Positions 7,192-14,423 of a stretch of DNA of 64,000 nt are shown piece by piece. Position 1 is the stretch's first letter. Each line of letters starts with the position of its first letter. Origin of the DNA: CAZVRZ01 sp964629965 (GTDB lineage Bacteria > Chloroflexota > Anaerolineae > Anaerolineales > UBA4823); the NCBI GenBank assembly GCA_964629965.1, contig CAZVRZ010000004.1, positions 24,407 to 88,406 on the forward strand. Direction: 5' to 3'. The position numbers and the translations under genes are program-made. Below the pieces are notes generated by a model. That model did no database searches, was not told the DNA's origin, and saw nothing but the letters and a program-made list of their open reading frames with translations.

Positions 7192-7959
7192 TCACAACGA
7201 AAAACAAATTCTGATCGAAATTTCTATAAGATTTTCCCGAATTTCAGTTCTATTATGCCATTTTCTACTATCCCACGCCACAGCACTCAGGTCATCCCCA
7301 CCATATAATATCTGGCCTAATTTTATATTTCTAAACTTGGCCACGGCAAAAAAAGCTGCCGCTTCCATCTCCACTGTGACGCAACCCTCCGATTTTCGAA
7401 GGTCTATTTTTTTCTCTGTCTCTCTATAAAACGAATCGGTAGTCCAGGTTTTTGCTTTTATGTAATCGATCTTGTATTTATTTAATTCTTCTTCGATCTT
7501 TCCAATTACTTCAGGGTTGCATTCAATTTCTCTGGCTGGTGCAAGGTAATGATAAGAAACGCCTTCATCTCGTATTGCTGAAATTGGAATAATCAGATGC
7601 CCTACGGCGATATCTTTCCTCAGTACACCCGCGCCACCGCAGACGATAAATTTATTGAATCCATAGGCAATTAACTCTTCCAGGAAAGCAGCAGATCCGG
7701 CCGCACCCACATATCCCAAGGATAAATGAATCTTCTTCCCCATGTACTCCATTTCATAGATTGGAACATCCATTGTCTCGCAATTCAATAGTTTGACTAC
7801 CTTTATCAATCCCTTCTTTTCCATGTTATCAAGAACTTCACGAAAAAAGGTAATCACACAATATTCATACCCGTCATTTTTTTTATGAAAAAAGGATGGC
7901 TCAATTTTTGCCACTTGGGTATCATCAAATTCCAATATTGGATATTTTTCTTTTTTCAT
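7192..7959 (-). CDS. Nucleoside phosphorylase (PNP/UDP family), AT-rich
   Basis: The 255-residue protein carries the PNP_UDP_1 landmarks: a phosphate and base-binding region FIVCGGAGVLRKDIAVGHLIIP, the loop RDEGVSYHYL, and the ribose-binding VEMEAAAFFAVAKF near residues 203-216. It should cleave purine or pyrimidine nucleosides with phosphate, for salvage. ATG 7959 is chosen because GGAG lies 6 bases upstream; an ATG five codons earlier has no such box. The base composition is clearly more AT-rich than its neighbours, with many lysine and isoleucine codons, which suggests recent acquisition. The C-terminus ends abruptly after RENLIEISIRICFSL. The gap to the methyltransferase (7960-8101) has no recognisable gene. 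Confidence 0.8.
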   Translation of the reverse strand: MKKEKYPILEFDDTQVAKIEPSFFHKKNDGYEYCVITFFREVLDNMEKKGLIKVVKLLNCETMDVPIYEMEYMGKKIHLSLGYVGAAGSAAFLEELIAYGFNKFIVCGGAGVLRKDIAVGHLIIPISAIRDEGVSYHYLAPAREIECNPEVIGKIEEELNKYKIDYIKAKTWTTDSFYRETEKKIDLRKSEGCVTVEMEAAAFFAVAKFRNIKLGQILYGGDDLSAVAWDSRKWHNRTEIRENLIEISIRICFSL

Positions 7960-8101
7960 GTGACACTCCATCAATCATATTCAGCAGCACTATCACGAAG
8001 CGGATCACTTCCTGCTGCAATCATGCTCGCCCGAATAAATTATATCTTGACTTGTCTTGATTCCTCCAATTTCTTTGACAACGTCCCAAAAGGGGAGAAC
8101 G

Positions 8102-8590
8102 CTAGTATACAAATGGGATCAATTTCCGTACACGCTTTTGATACTCACCATAGCCGGAGAATTTTGCCTTCAACCATTGTTCTTCCCGACGGGATTTGAC
8201 ATCGAAGAACACCAGCATGATGATGGCGTAACCGAGCGTAAGCCAGCCATGGACCAGGATGGCCCATCCAAAGGCGATCAGTATTCCGCCGCAGTACATT
8301 GGGTGGCGTACCAACTGGTATGGGCCGGTTTCGATCAGCGTTCCTTCGTCTTTGGGGTAGGGGACGGTGGTCAAATTCGATCCCAGCCGGAATATCGCAA
8401 CTGCGAGCAGAAGAATGCCTGCCAACAGGATAGCGCCGCCCCCAATCGAACTTAGCCAGGTAAAGGGGGGTGTCCAGCTTGGCCATGCCAAGATATTCTG
8501 CGGTCCAAAGAAGACCAGCACGAGTAAGGCGATCTGCGCAACCACGTACCACTCGCCACGGGTACCTTTCCACCAGGATGTTTTAGCCAT
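8102..8590 (-). CDS. Isoprenylcysteine carboxyl methyltransferase-like membrane protein
   Basis: This 162-residue protein has four or five hydrophobic segments and the ICMT/PEMT methyltransferase signature: GPYQLVRHPMYCGGILIAFG around residues 88-107, followed by SRREEQWLKAKF, where the paired glutamates near the C-terminus contact S-adenosylmethionine. Bacterial members methylate lipids or other small hydrophobic acceptors; the substrate is unknown. The gene ends a minus-strand run with the quinone reductase upstream (21-base gap). A second member of the same superfamily is at 41746. Confidence 0.8.
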   Translation of the reverse strand: MAKTSWWKGTRGEWYVVAQIALLVLVFFGPQNILAWPSWTPPFTWLSSIGGGAILLAGILLLAVAIFRLGSNLTTVPYPKDEGTLIETGPYQLVRHPMYCGGILIAFGWAILVHGWLTLGYAIIMLVFFDVKSRREEQWLKAKFSGYGEYQKRVRKLIPFVY

Positions 8591-8611
8591 TTTCAGATTC
8601 TCCTCTCAAGA

Positions 8612-9355
8612 TTAATGGGCAAAATCCTTGCCCAGTTGGTAAGCCCGTTCCAGGTAGCCGCGCCTGGTCTCATCGTCAGTTGCAGACACCTGATAGAAAT
8701 AAACATGCTCAACTTTTTTGACCCCTGGGTACCGCAATCCCCAGTCGTCGATGATGTGGGTCATCGGCGCTTCCAGGGTGGATTTATAATCCTTTTCGCT
8801 AAAAAGCGTAGTGTTGATGATCAGGGCCTTTTCATGCTGTAGGAGCGGGACCCGGCCTTTCATTTCCCCGCGCCAGCCCACCGACGTCAGGGCATACGCG
8901 TCACCGTAAGAGAAGACCCGCTCGAACCAGCCCTTCATGATCGCAGGAAAGTGGCACCAGAAGACCGGCGAAATAAAGGCGAGACCCTGTGTGCTTTCCA
9001 CCTTCTTCCATTGTTCGATCACATCCTTGGGTCTTTGAGCATGGATGAATTTCGCCACTGCCCGGGAATCCTTGTTCCGCAGCCAGAGCGAGGCAACGAA
9101 CCGCTGGATCGGACCTCCTGCGGTGTCGAGCACATGCTGCTTCAGGTTCATATCATCGAGGATTTCCAGCGGCATGCTTTCGTGCACATAGCTGGCAAAA
9201 TCCTGCGTGTGAAAGACCGGGTTGAAGCGGATGGCATACAGGTCAATCACTTCACTGGTGTGGCCGGCTTCCTCAAGCCCTTTGGTGAACTGCCTCAGAA
9301 TGGCATGGCAGAAGGACTTGGGATTAGGGTTAGCAAATACGGTCAGGACTTTCAT
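8612..9355 (-). CDS. NAD(P)H:quinone reductase-like flavodoxin-fold protein (KefF/NQO family)
   Basis: The 247-residue product starts MKVLTVFANPNPKSFCHAIL, the typical Flavodoxin_2 start in which NPNPKSF binds the FMN/FAD phosphate. The mid-protein AFISPVFWCHFPAIMKGWFERVFSYG is the conserved 'P-yW-s-PAilKgw-DrvF--G' flavin and dimer motif. It should be a cytosolic two-electron reductase of quinones or similar acceptors. I chose ATG 9355 because a near-perfect AAAGGAGG box lies just upstream and the protein then begins at the first strand; the longer open frame to 9829 is spurious. Its start overlaps the stop of the upstream membrane protein by 4 bases. Confidence 0.85.
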   Translation of the reverse strand: MKVLTVFANPNPKSFCHAILRQFTKGLEEAGHTSEVIDLYAIRFNPVFHTQDFASYVHESMPLEILDDMNLKQHVLDTAGGPIQRFVASLWLRNKDSRAVAKFIHAQRPKDVIEQWKKVESTQGLAFISPVFWCHFPAIMKGWFERVFSYGDAYALTSVGWRGEMKGRVPLLQHEKALIINTTLFSEKDYKSTLEAPMTHIIDDWGLRYPGVKKVEHVYFYQVSATDDETRRGYLERAYQLGKDFAH

Positions 9356-9903
9356 TGGGCCCTCCTTTGGGTCGCCAGGGGCGCTGGCCGTAGCCCGTAC
9401 CCCACGATTACGCCAAGAACAATGCTCAGGATCAGGTGCATGACGAAGGATCCACCGAACCATTGCAAGGTCGCAGGCGCCTTCATCTTCAGCAGGATGG
9501 GTGTCGTTGCAAGGAGCGGCTGGCTCAGGATCTCCACATACACAAATGCAGCGATCGTGATCTTTTTCAGAGTGCCATCTCGAAGAGCAGGGAACATCGC
9601 CATGACTGCTCCAAAGAGTACGCCGACCAGCGGACCGATCACATAGTGCGTAACCACGCCTGTTGGAACGCCGCCTGCGATCTGCGCGCCGAACAACACC
9701 AGGAAACTTGAAACCGTATCTCCGACGATGGAAAAGCACATCAAAGCTGGTTGCCTGAGCGCCAGCAGGACTCCCATGAGCAGGATGTCCATAACCATCG
9801 TGCCGGCCAGGCCTCCGAGGAAACCCCATGCAATCCCCCTGGCGAGAGGGACACGCTTGCTGTGTCCCTCTGCCAGTGAATACCCTTGCAGTGTTCTATC
9901 CAT
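9352..9903 (-). CDS. Integral membrane protein, unknown function
   Basis: This 183-residue protein is mostly hydrophobic, with about five predicted helices: GIAWGFLGGLAGTMVMDILL, VGDTVSSFLVLFGAQ, YVIGPLVGVLFGAVMAMF, an amphipathic ITIAAFVYVEILSQP and LILSIVLGVIVGYGL. No enzymatic motif is visible. It overlaps the quinone reductase start by 4 bases and the next upstream gene end by 8 bases, so the three are an operon. A quinone-linked or osmotic role would only be a guess from context. Confidence 0.6.
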   Translation of the reverse strand: MDRTLQGYSLAEGHSKRVPLARGIAWGFLGGLAGTMVMDILLMGVLLALRQPALMCFSIVGDTVSSFLVLFGAQIAGGVPTGVVTHYVIGPLVGVLFGAVMAMFPALRDGTLKKITIAAFVYVEILSQPLLATTPILLKMKAPATLQWFGGSFVMHLILSIVLGVIVGYGLRPAPLATQRRAQ

Positions 9904-10243
9904 GATTTTTGCTCCCTCTCAGTGCACTGCCCAGCAGGATCAATCCCAGCGCCAACAGCAGGATGGCGAAGATCGGGAGTTCGAACGACAGGTGCAGGTA
10001 AGGGCGCGCCAGTTGCAGAGCGCCCAGCAGGAGCGCCAGGGCGCCGAACGTGGTTGTAAAACCGCCGAGGGACTCCCCTTTCCATAACCGGGCCAGGTTG
10101 ATGCCGACCAGGATGGCGCCGATGCCGATTGCGCCCGTGCCCTCCGGCAGGGATGGGAAAATTTCAGTGATTCCCCACAAGATAAAGAAGGCGCCCCATG
10201 CGATCGTGCCGAGATCAGGGTTTAACTTGCGTGTGTTTTCCAT
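9896..10243 (-). CDS. Small four-helix membrane protein
   Basis: The 115 residues start MENTRKLNPDLGTIAWG and form about four short hydrophobic helices, with a pattern (WGAFFILWGITEI, IGIGAILVGINLARL, FGALALLLGALQLAR, FAILLLALGLILLGSAL) like LiaF/DUF5668-type small membrane domains. No function is assigned. It heads the operon with the 183-residue membrane protein and the quinone reductase. Its first ~20 codons are duplicated in the defective gene at 10286-10516. Confidence 0.6.
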   Translation of the reverse strand: MENTRKLNPDLGTIAWGAFFILWGITEIFPSLPEGTGAIGIGAILVGINLARLWKGESLGGFTTTFGALALLLGALQLARPYLHLSFELPIFAILLLALGLILLGSALRGSKNHG

Positions 10244-10285
10244 TTTTTTCTCCGAATATGGGTTGTCTGGTTTTGAATGGTTTTT

Positions 10286-10516
10286 TTACGGTTGAGTCTT
10301 TGGCATGGCGTTATAGGCGCACGCCCTCGCCTGGTGGGCCTTCCAGCCCGGCCACCAGGTCTTATGCCAGATGTGAAGCCGGGCGAAAAGCGACTGCGGC
10401 CGTTTGATCGCCAAGCGCCGGATGGGGCAATCTGCGCAGTTGTGGAGCTTCTCGATGGCGAATGCGCTCCATGCGATGTTTCCGAGATCGGGATTGAACT
10501 GATTTGTGTTTTTCAT
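10286..10516 (-). pseudogene. Truncated duplicate of the four-helix membrane protein gene
   Basis: The frame begins MKNTNQFNPDLGNIAWSAFA, nearly the same as the start of the neighbouring 115-residue gene (MENTRKLNPDLGTIAWGAFF), and has an AAGGAG box upstream. After about 21 residues the similarity ends, and the rest is a Trp/Arg/His-rich sequence with no membrane helices. That sequence lies in a GC-rich stretch containing an inverted GGCCACCAGGT / GCCTGGTGGGC pair (about 10330-10360). The simplest reading is a tandem duplicate whose 3' part was replaced by other, perhaps repetitive, DNA. It probably makes no functional protein. Confidence 0.5.
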
Positions 10517-10550
10517 TTCTTAAATCTCCTTCGTGATTATTTTTTCGACA

Positions 10551-10811
10551 TCATTTCTTTTGCTCGACTTTGTTCAACGAGAGCAAAGTCAGGTTCAGCC
10601 TGTATAATTTGTTTAGGATGCCCATCAGAGCGGCCTGGTCTCCGATGTGCCCGAAAAGGATCATTTCTCCGCTATTTAATAATTTCACCTCCAGACCTTC
10701 CAACCAATCCGACCAGCTCTCATCGAGATGACCTTTGACATGGATCTCGAAAAATCCAGTGGAAAGGATGCTCGTATTCTCGTTCTCGTTTCCATTTTCT
10801 TTGTTTGCCAT
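10551..10811 (-). CDS. Conserved small hypothetical protein
   Basis: An 86-residue soluble protein. After a charged N-terminus it reads FFEIHVKGHLDESWSDWLEGL, then a strand pair and DQAALMGILNKLYRLNLTLLS. The form 'F-I-v-GhLd--w-dW--gl--------G---l-G---DqaaL-giL-klr-L-l-LlS' resembles a small family I have seen in Chloroflexota next to membrane proteins; its function is unknown. It is an alpha/beta fold with no cysteine or metal motif. It lies upstream of the duplicated membrane-protein gene, 34 bases away. Confidence 0.6.
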   Translation of the reverse strand: MANKENGNENENTSILSTGFFEIHVKGHLDESWSDWLEGLEVKLLNSGEMILFGHIGDQAALMGILNKLYRLNLTLLSLNKVEQKK

Positions 10812-10897
10812 GTTTCAAATATAGCAGTTTACCCGCGCGGCAGCATCGTCCGAAGGTTGTATCTGGGGTTGTATTTATTGGGGAATTAAATTAAAAG

Positions 10898-10939
10898 GAT
10901 GAGCGTGAAGCGGCGCCAAAGCACTGCTTCACGCTCATC
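10898..10939 (-). terminator. Intrinsic terminator downstream of the LuxR-type gene
   Basis: A perfect 14-bp inverted repeat (10898-10911 with 10926-10939, loop 14) is followed on the minus strand by CTTTTAATTTAATT. It lies just 13 bases past the LuxR-type stop. The stem plus T-rich tail is typical of Rho-independent termination. Confidence 0.75.
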
Positions 10940-10952
10940 CTCACCCTACTGC

Positions 10953-13640
10953 TCACTCGAAGAGTCTAAGCTCTTTTGCGATGGCAATAGCCTGGGTCCT
11001 GCTTTTTACTCCCAGCTTGGTATAAATATTGCTGATATGACGCTTCACGGTGGGGATGGAGATAACCAATTGCTCGGCAATATCCTGATTGGAACTACCA
11101 GTATTGATGAGCTTCAGAACCTCCACTTCACGCGCTGTCAAGGGCTCGATTAAGAGCTGCATGGAGGGTTGTGTCATAGCAGAGATTTTGCCGATCTTGG
11201 AAAGCAGCACCGCCGCATAACCGCTCCCAACCTGACGTGACTGAACCTGGCAAAGTAATCTCGTCATCGGTTCGCCTTCGTCCAGGAACATGCGTACATA
11301 CCCCTCCGGCTGGGCCAGCGAGAGAGCTCTTTCCAAAGCCGCCAGGGCGCGCTCTGTTTCTTTCCTCCCCTGGAAAGCAAGCGCTTGGAGGATCAGGATT
11401 TCGACTACCAATCCCATCTGCCCGGCTGTCTCTGCTTGTTGAAGCAATCGCTCGGATAGCGCCAGGGCAGCCTGATGATCGCTTTGGGCCAGAAGCATCC
11501 GCAGCAGGATAATATATTCGGGCTCTCGCTGATAGGGAATTTCATCCTCAATCGCTAAACCGCTCTTTTGAACGAGTTGAGATAGCCTCTCTAGATTTCC
11601 TTGGGCCAGCCGCAGGCGCGCCAGATCTGACATCACCAGGATAGACCGCTGGGGAGAAAGAGGGTACTCGCTGGCTAATTGCTCCGCGATTCTCATTGCT
11701 TCTTGGGCTTCTTTCGGATTGCCCTGCGCTTGCTCCAGTCGCGCCAGCATTGCGTAGGCGCCAGCTTGAAGATCAAAATCCCCCCATTTTTGGCAAAGAT
11801 CGATACACTGGCGAATGTACTGATCCGCATCTTTCAATTGGTTGCATTCATAAGACAATCTGCCCAAACCGGCGCAGATCTTTCCGGCCAATGGCGATCT
11901 TTGCCCATCCGGGCGAACTGCCATTTGCAAGGATTTGGTATATGTGATGGCTGCCCGCTGGATCTGCCCCTGTTCCATCAAAAGATCCGCGAGATTGGAA
12001 TTGGCAATGATAACCATGTGAAGGTTGTTGGCCTCTCGACCGATGCGCATTGCTTCGGTGTAGGCACGGATAGCCTCCTCCAAATTTCCATTGATCCAAC
12101 TGGCATCACCGAGGATTGAAGTTGCTACACTTCGTATGCTTTGAGAGATGGAGCTGCAGTCAGGCAGCAGCTTCAGCGCTTGTTGAGCATATTCCGCAGC
12201 TAAATGAGTGTTCCCTTGAGTGCTTGCACAATAAGCTCGAGCCGCTGCAATGGTTCCCAGCATTGTCCTGACCTCAGGGGTAGGTTCAAGTGGAGAAAGC
12301 AGTTGCTCGGGAGCTTGCAGTGTTTGCTCGATCTGGTCCAGATTACCGGTGAGGGCGAGCGCCCAGGCTTTTTGAATGGCCAACCAGGGACGGTTTTCTG
12401 ATTGAAAATCTATGGCGCCGGTCCAATTCAGAAGGGTTGCCACCTCACCGCTGATGAGAAGAAAACAACCATTGTGTTCGATCAGTTGAGCCGCGCGATC
12501 CTGGTCTCCTGCCACAATAGCCTGCTGGATAGCTTCAGCCATAAACCCATTTTGCTCATACCACTGGGAAGCGCGACGATGCAGCTCGGGAAGCATATGC
12601 GGAAACTGGTGTTCCAGGCGCTTACTGAGAACGTCCGAGAAGAGATGGTGATAGCGATACCAACGCCGTTCATCGTCCAAGGGAATCACAAACAGGTTCA
12701 TCTCTTCCAAGGCTTCCAGTGTATCCTGCCCATCAATGGGTCCGGCAGTGTCCGCTTCGACAATGGCTTCGCACAGCGATCCGCACATGCGATCCAGGAC
12801 TGAGGTCTGCAGCAAGAAGGCGCTCACCTTCTTGGGTTGAAGTTTGAGCACTTCTTCGGCCAGGTAGTCCATGACATAGTGATGGCTGCCGGTGAACGCC
12901 GAAACGAAACCGTGAATGTCTTTGCAGCCCTGCATTGAAAGAGCTGCCAATTGTAGGCCCGCGATCCATCCTTCTGTCCGCATCTCCAGGGCGGCAAGAT
13001 CCTCAGCAGAGAGGCTCAATCCCATTCCTTCGTTCAAGAATGCGGAAACTTCACCCGGTGTAAAGCGCAAATCAGCCTCGCGGATCTCGATAATGTGGTT
13101 GCGAGCCCGCAGGCGAGCAAGCGGCAGAGGCGGGTCGGTGCGGGAAAGGATGGCCAGGTGCATATGGGGAGGCAGGTGGTCGATCAGGAAGGTCAGCGCG
13201 GCGTGGATGGCGCTCGTCTCGATGACATGGTAATCGTCAATGGCCAGCACAAAGTTCTGCTTGTTTTCGGCCAGAGCATTAGCCAGGGGGGTCAGGATAG
13301 CTTCATAGGGGGGCGGTTCAGGGGATTTCAGCAGTGGCAAAACATCCTGCACCACCCCAGGCAGGATGGCGCCCAGGCAAGCCACAAGATATTGGTAAAA
13401 GCGGGGCGGGTCGTTATCTTCAACATCGAGCGAAAGCCAGGCGAGAGGGGTAGAGGCGCCAAGTTCTGCGCGCCACTCGGAGAATAGTGTCGTCTTGCCG
13501 TAGCCAGCAGGAGCGGAGATCAGTGTGAGAGGTCCGTCCAATCCACGGGCCAGCCGTTCGAGCAGGCGTGGGCGAGAAATTAGCGTGGAGCGAACGGGTG
13601 GGACAAAAAATTTAGTGGAAAGCAGCGAGCTATACGCCAT
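10953..13640 (-). CDS. MalT-like LuxR-family transcriptional regulator (large ATP-binding, STAND type)
   Basis: The 895-residue regulator has the MalT architecture. It starts STKFFVPPVRSTLISRPRLLERL. The Walker A loop APAGYGKTTL lies near residues 40-49 and a Walker B-like FVLAIDDYHVI near 130. A long helical TPR-type sensor region fills residues ~380-820. The C-terminal LuxR HTH reads LTAREVEVLKLINTG followed by TVKRHISNIYTKLGVKSR (residues ~830-890). Such STAND regulators oligomerise on ligand and ATP binding and then activate nearby promoters; the ligand is unknown. It lies between the cargo genes and the second element remnant and is followed by a strong terminator, so it is a separate transcript. 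Confidence 0.88.
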   Translation of the reverse strand: MAYSSLLSTKFFVPPVRSTLISRPRLLERLARGLDGPLTLISAPAGYGKTTLFSEWRAELGASTPLAWLSLDVEDNDPPRFYQYLVACLGAILPGVVQDVLPLLKSPEPPPYEAILTPLANALAENKQNFVLAIDDYHVIETSAIHAALTFLIDHLPPHMHLAILSRTDPPLPLARLRARNHIIEIREADLRFTPGEVSAFLNEGMGLSLSAEDLAALEMRTEGWIAGLQLAALSMQGCKDIHGFVSAFTGSHHYVMDYLAEEVLKLQPKKVSAFLLQTSVLDRMCGSLCEAIVEADTAGPIDGQDTLEALEEMNLFVIPLDDERRWYRYHHLFSDVLSKRLEHQFPHMLPELHRRASQWYEQNGFMAEAIQQAIVAGDQDRAAQLIEHNGCFLLISGEVATLLNWTGAIDFQSENRPWLAIQKAWALALTGNLDQIEQTLQAPEQLLSPLEPTPEVRTMLGTIAAARAYCASTQGNTHLAAEYAQQALKLLPDCSSISQSIRSVATSILGDASWINGNLEEAIRAYTEAMRIGREANNLHMVIIANSNLADLLMEQGQIQRAAITYTKSLQMAVRPDGQRSPLAGKICAGLGRLSYECNQLKDADQYIRQCIDLCQKWGDFDLQAGAYAMLARLEQAQGNPKEAQEAMRIAEQLASEYPLSPQRSILVMSDLARLRLAQGNLERLSQLVQKSGLAIEDEIPYQREPEYIILLRMLLAQSDHQAALALSERLLQQAETAGQMGLVVEILILQALAFQGRKETERALAALERALSLAQPEGYVRMFLDEGEPMTRLLCQVQSRQVGSGYAAVLLSKIGKISAMTQPSMQLLIEPLTAREVEVLKLINTGSSNQDIAEQLVISIPTVKRHISNIYTKLGVKSRTQAIAIAKELRLFE

Positions 13641-13694
13641 AGGCTTATTGTTTCGTTAATCATAGCATACACATTAAAAACCGGGGCAGTTTTT

Positions 13695-13815
13695 GGCGTT
13701 GTAGGGTCGACCTGCGTGGATGCGGCACGGACGTTTTGGTCGTGGGCATTCTGGGTGCTCAAGACAGCCTGTGCAGAGCGAGTCGTTTGCCAGGCCTCTG
13801 CGGTGGCAGTGAAAT
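13695..13815 (-). pseudogene. Fragment of a second copy of the element lipoprotein gene
   Basis: About 100 bases are nearly the same as 5195-5300 inside the TolA-like lipoprotein gene. On the minus strand they encode AQAVLSTQNAHDQNVRAASTQ, against AQAVLSTQSAHDQNIRATSTQ in the intact gene. The fragment is only the middle of the stalk region, has no start or end, and lies directly downstream of the intact HTH gene in the same orientation. It is a remnant of a second element copy. The 54 bases from here to the LuxR start hold only that gene's leader. Confidence 0.75.
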
Positions 13816-13836
13816 AAGCGTAGTTTGGCTGGATTG

Positions 13837-14046
13837 TTACTTACGGCCGCGCTTGGGGTCGTACTTGCCCATATCCTTGGTGAAATCCTGATATTTCTGG
13901 ATGGATGCTCGCAGCACCAACCATGTCTTGCCAACTTTCAGCCCCTCGATATCCCCCTCGCGCAGCATACGCCGCACATGCTCAATATGGAAAGTGAGTA
14001 TCTTGGAGGCTTCTTCTGTGGTTACATAATCATTTAGCTCAGGCAT
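13837..14046 (-). CDS. Excisionase/MerR-like small HTH DNA-binding protein
   Basis: The 69-residue protein MPELNDYVTTEEASKILTF onward fits the HTH_17 (excisionase, AlpA/MerR-like) fold: VTTEEASKIL as the first helices, EHVRRMLREGD as the recognition helix, and GKTWLVLRASIQKY as the wing and following helix. It ends with a basic tail, GKYDPKRGRK. Such proteins act as excisionases or repressors of integrated elements. ATG 14046 is preceded by GAGGG; the longer open frame to 14130 has no such site. It is 108 bases from tRNA-Glu, a common integration target. A broken paralogue lies at 6367-6522. Confidence 0.75.
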   Translation of the reverse strand: MPELNDYVTTEEASKILTFHIEHVRRMLREGDIEGLKVGKTWLVLRASIQKYQDFTKDMGKYDPKRGRK

Positions 14047-14153
14047 GGCACCCTCTTGCATATTACAACAGGTTTCGGTGAGAAAAAAGGGTACCGGCGA
14101 CTTCTGGTGAAATAACCAGTACCCTCTCAACTCTTAAACTCATTAACATAAGG

Positions 14154-14226
14154 TGCCCCCAAGGAGATTCGAACTCCTGTTTTGGCCTTGAGAGGGCCAC
14201 GTCCTGGGCCTCTAGACGATGGGGGC
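14154..14226 (-). tRNA. tRNA-Glu (anticodon CTC)
   Basis: The minus strand folds into a full cloverleaf of 73 bases. The 7-bp acceptor stem pairs GCCCCCA with TGGGGGC. The D arm is of TCGTCTAGAGGCCCAGGAC type, the anticodon stem TGGCC/GGCCA carries the loop CTCTCAA (anticodon CTC), and the T arm is AGGAG-TTCGAAT-CTCCT. The 3' CCA is not encoded (discriminator A followed by CCT). The 3' end faces the element remnant, consistent with use of this gene as an integration site. Confidence 0.95.
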
Positions 14227-14292
14227 TGGAGCGGCTGAATTCTATCATTTTTTATCATACCCGTCAACCAAAATTCTGGCGGTCTGATTCCC

Positions 14293-14332
14293 GAGGGATG
14301 TTGGTCGGACTGCAGTCCGACCAACATCCCTC
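14293..14332. repeat. Perfect 40-bp palindrome
   Basis: Bases 14293-14332 form two 20-bp arms with no loop, centred on CTGCAG at 14310-14315; the arms carry the word GGTCGGACTG and its inverse. It lies between tRNA-Glu and the histidine kinase gene, 91 bases before the kinase ATG, and could act as a bidirectional terminator, a cruciform-forming site, or one copy of a dispersed REP-like repeat. The rest of the 14227-14423 interval shows no gene. Confidence 0.9.
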
Positions 14333-14423
14333 AGCCCCCATTTTGAGGAATTGCGTTTATCCAATCACAAGTATAATTACTTTGGGGTTGCTGAATGGCC
14401 CTTACCCCTTCACAGGACTTTGT

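Noticed and set aside
8612..9829. 405-residue start for the quinone reductase
   Set aside because: The extra 158 residues are Arg/His-rich and overlap another gene; an AAAGGAGG box marks the start at 9355.
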